In this document: positions 55,444 through 64,000 of the stretch, piece by piece
Layout of the letters: each line of letters begins with the position of its first letter
How positions within the stretch are numbered: position 1 is the first letter of the stretch
NCBI RefSeq assembly: GCF_000003815.2
Contig: NC_049989.1
Location: 14,040,637 to 14,104,636, forward strand
Reading direction: 5' to 3'
DNA from: Branchiostoma floridae
Taxonomy: Eukaryota > Chordata > Leptocardii > Amphioxiformes > Branchiostomatidae
DNA: 64,000 bases
Translations under genes and position numbers: made by a program
Notes under the pieces: model-generated
What the model was told of the DNA's origin: nothing
Databases searched by the model: none
What the model saw: only the letters and a program-made list of their open reading frames with translations

Positions 55444-56222
55444 ATGAAATGCTGCGTATTTCTGTTGAAGGTACCATGTTGGCTTTCAAATGTAAGTAAG
55501 ATTCTCGAGGAGTCTGGTTATGGGTACCTACTGTTGAACCAAGACTATAATATACCATCAGCTCAGTCGCAAGTGAAACAAAGATTGAAAGACATATTTC
55601 TACAGACTTTCAATTCCGAACTCAACTCTAATGGAAAAAGGGAAAATCAAGGAAACAAACTAAGAACGTACAGGAAGTTCAAAGACACCTACGAAAGAGA
55701 ACAGTACCTAAATATACATAATTTCAGCCATCGCCGAGCCATGGCTAAATTAAGAATTAGTGATCACCCTTTACAAATAGAAGTAGGAAGATACAACCGG
55801 ACTCCTCCGAGTGATAGAATCTGTACACTTTGTAACGCCAAAGATATTGAAAATGAAGTTCATTTTGTATTGGAGTGTGAGTTATATAGTGATATACGTA
55901 ATTCTTTTATTAATGTCCTGAATTTTGATACACGAGCTAAACAGTTAGTAAAAGATGAGCTTTTTGTATACATAATGAAATCATCTGACAACATTGTACT
56001 GCAAAAACAGGAAGTGATGCTATATTGTAGAATAGTATAGCATTACATATTTGACTGTATAGCATTACATATTTGACTGTTTTGTAAACGATAGATGTAC
56101 TTAGTTGTTCTGTCTCTCCCACTGACACTGTAAAGATTCTTTACAGCAACGTTTTATGTAACTACTGCATTTAGCCCATATGGGCAAGGTCATGCAAATA
56201 AAGATCATTGTCATTGTCATTT
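55444..56222 (+). mobile_element. LINE 3' fragment with (TCATTG)n tail
   Basis: The frame from about 55500 to 56040 has the LINE pol C-terminal pattern: HRRAMAKLRISDHPLQIEVG, then a Cys/His motif RICTLCNAKDIENEVHFVLE and CELYSDIRNSF. It is related in layout to, but distinct from, the LINE at 18192. It ends in AATAAAGATCATTGTCATTG, a CR1/L2-like tail. No RT core, so 5' truncated. Confidence 0.75.
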
Positions 56223-56561
56223 ATCGCCCGCTCTCTACTTCTAGGTAGTGATCAGTAATAACAAACTCCAGACAAATATTCCTACAACAGCAAAGAAACT
56301 CCAAGAGCAAAGGAAGCTTGCAGGATGCAAAACACAGTGGAGAAAGATAAAGAAAGACTGCATGCAGTTACAGGACTCTTCAAATACTGTAGAGGCAGAA
56401 CACAGTGGATGATGGTGAGACTGATAACAAACCTGTAACCGTACAAACTGTTTTGTAATACCGCTTGTTATTGTAGGTGTAGTAAGATACCACATTCTTG
56501 TATCACTGTTATTGTACAGAATAGGAAATGGCCCATGTGTGTGTGTGCCCTGTATTGGGAC

Positions 56562-56840
56562 ACGTGTTCAGCACCAAGGACAGGTATGTTAGCTTATGGG
56601 TGTATGGTGTTCAGCACCAGGACAAGTTTGTTTGTCTGTATCCGGATGGTGTTCAGCACCAAGGGCAGCAGTACAGGTATGTTCGCTTATGGGTGCATGG
56701 TGTTCAGGGCCAGGGCAAGTTTGTTTACCTGTGTGGATGGTTTTCAGCACCAAGGACAGGTATGTTAGCTTATGGGTGTCTGGTGTTCAGCGCCAGGACA
56801 AGTTTGTTTACTTGTGTGTGGATAGTGTTAAGGACCAAGG
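56562..56840. repeat. Tandem repeat with CAGCACCAAGGACAGG units
   Basis: Alternating units of roughly 60-120 bp contain GTTCAGCACCA(A)GGACA and GTATGTTAGCTTATGGGTG, about three copies with small differences. ORFs across it in all three plus frames are repeat artefacts. Confidence 0.8.
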
Positions 56841-57843
56841 ACCACTCGCCTTGTGTAGACAACAATTGAATACAGGCCCAGGAATCATTTTATACACATT
56901 TCCGTGGTGACCGTAAGTAAGGAAAGCCTCTGGCGGTCAACACGGCTATCTAACATGGTTCGCCATTGATGGAATGTATTAGTCGTTTGGCAGGAACTAA
57001 CTTTTGGTTAGCTGCTTAATACTTTTCTAGTGAGTTAAGAGCACAAAACGTTTTGCAAGCTGTATCAAGAACAGACATTGTTAACTTCTACTTATTTCTT
57101 TATTACGTTGATAAAGTGAGCTTTGTAGTTCATTTTCATTCATATATACACGTCGTAAGAGCACTCTTCTTGCCAGTCAGGGAATATATTTAACAGAGGT
57201 ACCGGTTTGCAGCATGAAGCAAACGTGAATAGAGATATGCTCTGGTGATACACGTTGCTACATATCCAGATATTCTCATCATGCAAGCCCCGGCATGCTT
57301 TATGGGGCCTTGGACCGAATCACTCTCAGTCAAATCACTGCCCTATTTTTGTATCACTCCACCAGTCACATGTAGAGCTAGAAGTTTGTAGATTAAATCC
57401 TAGTCCGCTCATCCAGTGTCTCCTAGCCATCAATCGTAGTCAACAGAGCACTACAAGGAGTCAGGGAACACAACACAACACACGTGTATTAGTTTTCTTT
57501 GTCAAAGAAATGCTAACCTTATTCTGTTTGATGATTCAATATTTATACCAGTGTCACTTACTGCATTACGGAATATAACAAAAGTCTTTTTTCTTGGTTG
57601 TGATATAGTATTATATCGCTTCAAGTTTTGCAAAAGCTTTATTATATTTCAACCATACTACATGTACGGGTTAAGAAATATTGCTTTCCTGATGTTTCTT
57701 CTCCTTTTCCTGTCATATTTTTGAAATCAACTCATCTCTGTCATTCTGGGGACAAATGACCTGTGCCAATACATTGAAATGTGTTCAGTCCTGTACATGT
57801 TGTTAGAACATACATGTACTGTTTTAACGTTAACAATGACACA

Positions 57844-60800
57844 TCAAGAAGCTTGGAGGTTGTAGCACAATGAAGTGACGCTTCTGTTTTCTCCTTGTGG
57901 TTTCTTTCGTTTAGGATAAGGGATATCTGTTCTTGAGTTCTCAGTCCCTTGACTCCTACTAGCTGTTGCCGGCGTTGTTGTCTCCATACCATAGGCGCCT
58001 GACATGGTAGCTTGTCCGTACGGCGTGATGATATCGTCTTCGTTCTGATGATCCGGTATGACATCATACTGATGATCCGGTTGGGGCTGGTCTTCCACAG
58101 TCTCGTAGGTATGATGGGAGAACTGGTCGGCGCCATGTTGGTTTTCCGTATGACAGTCGCTCGAATTCTCTTGAGATTTCTTGAATATATTTTTACATAA
58201 AACAAGAGCGATGAAACAAGACAAGGCAACAACTGATGATGTCAAAAGTGCAGTTATGACCAGGTCCAAAGGATTGATTGAAACGTTGTTCATGTCTGAG
58301 TTCAGGAGAAACACTACATGGTGTTTACCTTCATCAGCTTCTGTCAATGTTTCTGTACCCGAGGTAGGAAACTCAGTGACACTGACGTTAGGACCAGTGC
58401 TGAACGTTGACACTTTATAATGAGCTGAAACATTCAACGCTTCGTCTGAAGGAAACAGTACGGTACAAGACACGACATCGCCACGCCATTTTTGCATGAT
58501 AATTTCACTGACCGTTAGAACAGAGATAGTCTTTCCCACATAGTTACAGGTACTGTTTGACAGTGTTGAACGATTAGCGTACAGTGTTTCTGAGTGGCAA
58601 CATGTGAATCCGTCAGGGTCCATGTACAAGGATGTCGTAATGTTGACGTCACCATGATTGACGTGTGTTCCAAACGACACGTCTGTGATGACGACATCAT
58701 TTCCGTCTGGCAGAGTCCACTTGATGTGGGGAGGTTCTACTTCCCAACATACCTCACAACGTAAGGTCCGGGCACCATCCAAGGAACTGATGGTAAGTCT
58801 TGGAGCGGGGCACTGCAGCGATGCTACCATGGTGCTTGTAAACTCGCACAAATGCCTACCTTGGAGAACTCCTGGATAGCTGCACGTCAAAAGCCTCAAA
58901 TCCGTTGACTGAGAATGACAAGATTTCATCAACCACCTGAGAGCGCACGTGCAGCGAAGGGGGTTTCCTACCACTCGTAGTTTAACAAACTTCCACATGT
59001 CGAAGCTGAAATCTTCAATTTTCAGTTGATTCTCTTGTAGACTTGCGATCCAGTTATCCGAAAGATCGATGTCACCGATGCGAGGAGTAAACCTGAAAGC
59101 GCCCGGTTCGATGTACTGAATCTCATTCTGGGCCAGGTCCAAAGTGCTGAGTAATCTTTCCTCTTGTATGACCGGGAACCAAGTTGCTCTTACCGCCTTG
59201 ATTTTGTTACCAGCGAGACGCAGCACTCGAAGGCGGTGAAGGGTATCAAAACTACCTGAAATGATAATGGATTGTCGAAATATAAACATTCATACATGTT
59301 GTGTTTGACGTAATATTAGTAAAGTCATCACAGCCAATTAACTAAAAATGAAACACTATGTCAGGAAACCTTATTGATTATTTACGGGTTCGGCTGTGAT
59401 AGATATCTGTATCTCATTTTTATAGATGTACACGTGTATAACCGCCCTTGGGCGTAACACACCAGCTTCTCGGGCACGCGGAGCGGCAGCAGCTGGTTAT
59501 ATATTACACTGAAAGACCTGTCACATCTTACTACGTATACAACATACAGCTAGGTCTAGCCAAAGGGAACGGGAACGATGCTCAAGGTACAACAAAACAA
59601 GTACATGTACATCTATAATAAAAATATCAAATATTTTATTGAGAGAGTTCAGAGTTTGAGGATGGCCGGGTAAGGTTTAATTGTATACCAGTATACGTTA
59701 TAGTACAATAAGGAAATATTTGGTTACTAGTGTTGTATGTGCATTATCATCCAACTTTGGACGTACCTGTTTCCACGGTGTGAATCCTGTTGTACCGTAG
59801 ATCCAAGAACGCCAGCTCACACAGATGTCTGAAGTAGCCAGGTTTGATGGCGGTCAGTTTGTTCCACGGTAGATGTAAGGCGACAATGTCCAGACAGCGG
59901 TCACTGGTGCCAAACGCCTCGTCCTCTATGTATGCTATCTCGTTGTGAGACAAACTCAGATGGCCACAAACTGTTTTGAACCACCGTTTTCCAACATAGG
60001 ACAACTTGTTGTGACTCAGTGACAGGTTGTACAGCAAACGGAACCCATCAAATGTGTTGTTGTCGAGATGTAGAATTTCACCTATAATAAGACATGAAAC
60101 GATCACGTTATGGCAGTGGTAACTGAAGCATGCTGGCAAAAGATTTCTGTGTTCTTTTTGCTTTTTTGTCTAATTTTCTCATATATACCTCGACACTCTA
60201 TCTGTAACCTTTACATTAGGTCATTGTGGCCATGTGACAATCGCCAGTTCGCCACGTATCATTGATGCCTCCTAGCGGTCCGTATCATTTTTGCAGCTAT
60301 TTAGTCCTTTCCTGCAATAATTTCATGAACTGCTAGGAGGCAATTTTGATCTATGAGATGTAGAATGTCACCTAAGCCAAGAAAACGATGAAATGCTTAC
60401 GGCAGTGGTGACTGAAGTATGCTGGTGAAATATTTGTACCTTGTGATTAGAATGAGTCAATGCGAGCCTAGCTAAACATTAAACTAATTTCTTAATTGCA
60501 AAAGTAACATTAAAGTCTTGGTATTACAGGAAAGAGGATGTTAACAAAAACTACCAGTCAGTAGTACCAATCCATGGTACCATCAGTAGTTGATAACTTG
60601 TTAAAGATTAGGCCATGTTGATTTGATGATATGGATGACATCCGTAAGCGCATTAATTTTCATCGTCGTACAAAGTAGCTTTAAAGGGAGCACATATAAG
60701 TTTAAAATTTAATAAAAAATCCTAAAACGGATTCATAGAATGAACTTCCAAGGTTTAAGAAAAAGATATGATAGAATCAAAATGAAAAATCCATTGTTCA

Positions 60801-61754
60801 GCATGCCATACTCTGTGTGTTTCGTCATTTATTCAACCTTCCTAACCACCTAGATTTCAAAATGAAGGCAACTTTTTTGACCAAACTTTTTTTATTCCCA
60901 CGCTCACATCAGTTATGGGGTTCCCAGAGAATGGCATCCATATAGTCAAATCGACACGACCTAATAGATATTATCTAGATAAAAAGGGACAGATGCATGT
61001 GATTTACTGCCATATAATTGCATCACTATACATTTTGACCTTCTTTGGTTAGCATACCATGATGGTTAAATTCTAGTTTGTATTTGTCATACTATAACCG
61101 TAGTTTAGCTGCATATAATGTCAAGACAAAATGACCAATAAACTGGTGGACGTACCGACTGATAAGTATCTAATGCCAGCTCAAAAAAGAACAAGGAATA
61201 GTTACCAACCTAGAATTGATGTGTTTAGAAATTCACATTTTTAAAGAACTATCGTAGAGTGGAATTTGTTATCACCAAACACAGTAAGGGCATCTTCGGG
61301 ACGGTGGATAGTTTTAAAGAACACTTGCAGATAGATGTGCAAAAACTAGGTGTGACAAGTCGTTTGGTGTAATATAACCACTGCGAAGCTCGTGTGTTAC
61401 GCTGAATGGCTATAATATAGATACAGATACAAATATATTACCTGGTTCTATGTAGAGTTTCCGTAGATGTTTAAGGTGGTTGACGTCAGACGAAGTCAGG
61501 TTACCGAGCCGGTAGTTTCGGAGCCACAACGCGGAGGTTCTCTCCAAAAGCGGGCAGGATGGAATCTTGTCCCGGCCACTTTTCTCCAGCGTGGCGTCGC
61601 AGATAACACACATCTCTCCAGACGATACCTCCTGAACACTGTCCGGATGACATGGTAGTGCGTGAAGCGATGTACACGTTGGGCACTTATCAACGAAACA
61701 TGACGCGCTTCTCATTGAGACCAAAAGGGCAATCAGCAAGACGATCTGCACCAT
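57844..61754 (-). CDS. LRR-Ig transmembrane receptor with ITAM-like tail
   Basis: Three exons, 61754-61442, 60081-59767 and 59255-57844, all phase-1 joins, total 679 residues. Signal peptide MVQIVLLIALLVSMRSASC, then a Cys-rich LRRNT-like region (CPTCTSLHALPC). About seven LRRs follow (ILHLDNNTFDGF, LYNLSLSHNKL, LVALHLPWNKL type, FLDLRYNRI, LRLAGNKI, TLDLAQNEI, IDLSDNWI). An LRRCT follows (GNPLRCTCALRWLMKSC), then an Ig-like domain (TLRCEVCWEVEPPHIKW to VVSCTVLF) with several N-glycosylation sequons. The TM is at about 539-563 (VITALLTSSVVALSCFIALV). The cytoplasmic tail carries YETV-x9-YDVI near residues 593-609 and further Tyr sites. A cell-surface recognition receptor of the lancelet LRRIG type is likely; the ligand is unknown. 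Confidence 0.85.
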
Positions 61755-62344
61755 TTTTTAACGATTTCTCTGTAAATTCGCACAAAAGAAAATTTTCGAG
61801 GGAGTTGCCTTTCTTACGTGCGCTTCTATGAAATACTTACTGGAGGTATGCATGGTGCGCAGACAATTGTGTTTTTTGATGTTCCATCCTCCTACGCAGG
61901 GACATCCAAACCGCCTGTCAAGCGAGGAGCTTAAAAACTACATAAAGTCATGCAATCACCACCCACAGGCTGAATACAACAATACACACCGCCTCAACAC
62001 GCCGCACACACGAAAGCATTTGTGATCATATTGCTGTCAGATGAAAGTAGAATTGCCCAATAACCTAAGGCAAGGATGTTGTGTTGTTACATGCATTTAT
62101 GTAACTGTGTCAGAATGGATCTAAATTGTCTGACCGGTCCCGGAAACAAAAAACCGCACATCCGATTGACGCTCTCTGTGCTTGGATGTACCTATGAATA
62201 AGTTTATCAAGCTAGCAAATTAAAATATATTTTTCAGTATCTCATTTTACATTTCATGTCATTTATTGTCTATCATATAAAACCTTGTGTATGTTTTTTA
62301 ATGATGGAAATTTCATTAAACCAATGGTCTAACGGCAGTCTAAC
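61755..62344. other. 5' flank of the LRR-Ig gene
   Basis: Upstream flank of the receptor gene. No recognisable core promoter motif or further exon is seen. Confidence 0.4.
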
Positions 62345-63010
62345 GGCAAAATTTACCCCCGAAAATGCAAAAACTGATGGCGTTTCAGAGAGACGTCCCA
62401 AATTCAAAATTTAGCCAGACCTCCCTCGTGATGGCCGCGTCTTGGGTGCAGGACAATATGTTGCGGGAGCGTCGCTCTCAAAATTCTTTTAAACTGAATT
62501 TTACTATCGTACTTAGCTTAGTTTACAAGCTGAATGTGGCCCCCAAATGCAGGAAATGACGTTTCAGACGGTCAAGATTTCAAAATTTTCTCCGGACCTC
62601 CCTAGCGATGACTTGCGCCTCGGGCGCTCACAACGACATGGTGAAAATTTATGTGGGTTATCCTCCTCAAACAAATTTCTGTCTTTGACAAAAATGGCAT
62701 TAGATTTAGCATAGTCTCCAGCAAAATTTGTCCCTAAAAATAAAATAAAAATGGCGTTTCAGAGGGTGCAGATTTTGAAATTTCCCCAGACCAACCTTCC
62801 GACAGCTCGCACCTTCGGTACTCGAAATCGTGAAAATATTTTTGGACATCGCCCTTGCTAAATACCATGTGTCTTTCTTACAGAATTGTCATCAAACTTA
62901 GCTTAGTCTGGCAGCAAAATTTGCCAGTCAAAATGCAGGAAATGGCGTTTTAGAGGGTCAATATTTCAAATTTTCCCGGGGGAGCATGCACCCGGACCCC
63001 CTTAGGATGG
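62345..63010. repeat. ~185-bp repeat array, about 4 diverged units
   Basis: The words AATGCAGGAAATG, GGCGTTTCAGAGGGTC and AAATTTTCTCCGGACCTCC recur at about 62366, 62550, 62735 and 62930. Matches 26245-26525. No coding potential. Confidence 0.8.
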
Positions 63011-64000
63011 TCGCGCCCCCGGCGTACCGCAAAATTCTGTCAGTAAAAGTCCCCCCCCCCCCCCATATGAAATTTCCTGCCGCCGCCTCTGCAAAGTAAG
63101 GACCTGAATTGGATAATCAATGACAAAATGCTGCAACAGCCCTCCTTGCTAAAATAAGATAAGATTTTCATACTTTGGACAACTTGTGAAATTTGCGTAG
63201 AGTGGAGACCATTAACGAATATACGTAAAGTAAAATGAGGTAACCTTACCTTGAGGTAAATTTACATGATCATTTTACATGATAGCTTTAGAATACGTTA
63301 TTTGAAAAGGCTAACATATTTTGGCGAAGTTATGAAGTCCTAAAAGTCTAGTCTTGGTTATTGTCTATTTCTATGAAGAAATGATAAAAAGAATGATTGG
63401 AAAAAAATTGCAAATTTTCTGATCAATACAACGCATTGATTACATTGTGTAAATATCTATCTGAAAAGCAGTCTGCGAAATCGTATTCGAAAACCAATGA
63501 TCAAATATCAACGGTTTCTCTGACAGTTTGAAACTGCCCGGAACTGGTTGAGTCTTGCCTGGAGACTGACCGGTGGTTAAACAAGCTTTGGCATGACGAA
63601 TGTGCCATTTGCGTCTTTCATATCGTGCCAGTGACAATCTCAAGTGTTTTACGTTTACATTATGAGATTAATTCACTAGAAAATTCACACCCGCCTTTCT
63701 GACGTTGACACATACACTAGCCCTTCCGTACCCGGTTGACGTAGAGTCAACATTTTCATCATAATGCTCTTTGGCGTATTTATCATACTACTGTTGACTT
63801 TTACGTTGATATTCAACGTGGATTTGACAAATCTTGATCATTCACTGCACTTGGAGGGATGAAATTTTCAAAATGTATAGCTCTTTAGATTTTATGCACT
63901 TCAGTTTCCACATTTTTCTGCATTGTTTCAAAAAAGAAACGAACAGTATTTGGAACATCAGGTGACCCAAGTCACCAGCACTACTGCACGAAGTACGTCC
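63011..64000. other. Terminal spacer
   Basis: A poly-C tract at about 63049-63064, then AT-rich sequence. No ORF with recognisable features and no splice-linked exon was seen to the window end. Confidence 0.4.

Noticed and set aside
56528-56910. Three plus-strand ORFs with repeated motifs
   Set aside because: They read through a tandem DNA repeat in all three frames.
57741-58232. 163-codon minus-strand ORF
   Set aside because: Different-frame shadow of the LRR-Ig terminal exon.
63440-63643. 67-codon minus-strand ORF near the window end
   Set aside because: No domain, no splice context and composition like the surrounding spacer.

Overview
This is a eukaryotic window, most likely from a lancelet (amphioxus, Branchiostoma). 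The genes are intron-rich with short phase-matched exons. Immune-type families known to be expanded in lancelets sit side by side: TPR arrays, CARD, NB-ARC (STAND) and LRR-Ig. Introns and spacers are packed with young TIR elements, LINE 3' fragments and minisatellites. There is one 100-base assembly gap (53418-53517). The species call is inference; no database was searched. Every protein-coding gene I can support lies on the minus strand.

Layout. (1) 1-20751: two tandem head-to-tail paralogues of a TPR protein. The downstream copy (1-1808) runs off the window start. The upstream copy (9197-20751) carries an N-terminal TPR-like exon, a nucleotidyltransferase-like domain and about 18 TPRs, but has an in-frame TGA and other signs of decay; its long intron is filled with LINE, mariner-like and Harbinger-like insertions. 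(2) 22299-37217: a coiled-coil gene whose middle is a block of tandemly duplicated myosin-rod exons, without a motor domain. (3) 40017-46249: a locus with two CARD exons that are phase-compatible with either a transmembrane terminal exon having its own poly(A) signal or a large NB-ARC exon. That suggests a short membrane-anchored isoform and a long NLR/Apaf-1-like isoform. (4) 48440-55028: a second, short copy of the coiled-coil gene with its own last exon and no myosin block. (5) 57844-61754: an LRR-Ig receptor with a signal peptide, one TM helix and an ITAM-like tail.

Non-genic structure is unusually rich. Two elements built largely of 22-bp hairpin units (4748-6122 and 46686-47341) have transposon-like ends, one with an 11-bp target duplication. 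A 44-bp minisatellite (50418-51120) has amplified the end of an exon together with its 5' splice site. A perfect 52-bp stem lies at 36874-36991. Several DNA elements show clean target duplications (hAT 8 bp, piggyBac TTAA, Harbinger-like TAA/TTA, mariner TA). The two coiled-coil genes share a promoter-proximal block with a palindromic cAMP-response element, and the CARD gene has one near its start codon.

Working together: items 1, 3 and 5 fit an innate-sensing neighbourhood (receptor, CARD adaptor/NLR, TPR scaffold). This is inferred from family membership and proximity only. All exon boundaries were read by eye from splice consensus and phase, and need transcript support.
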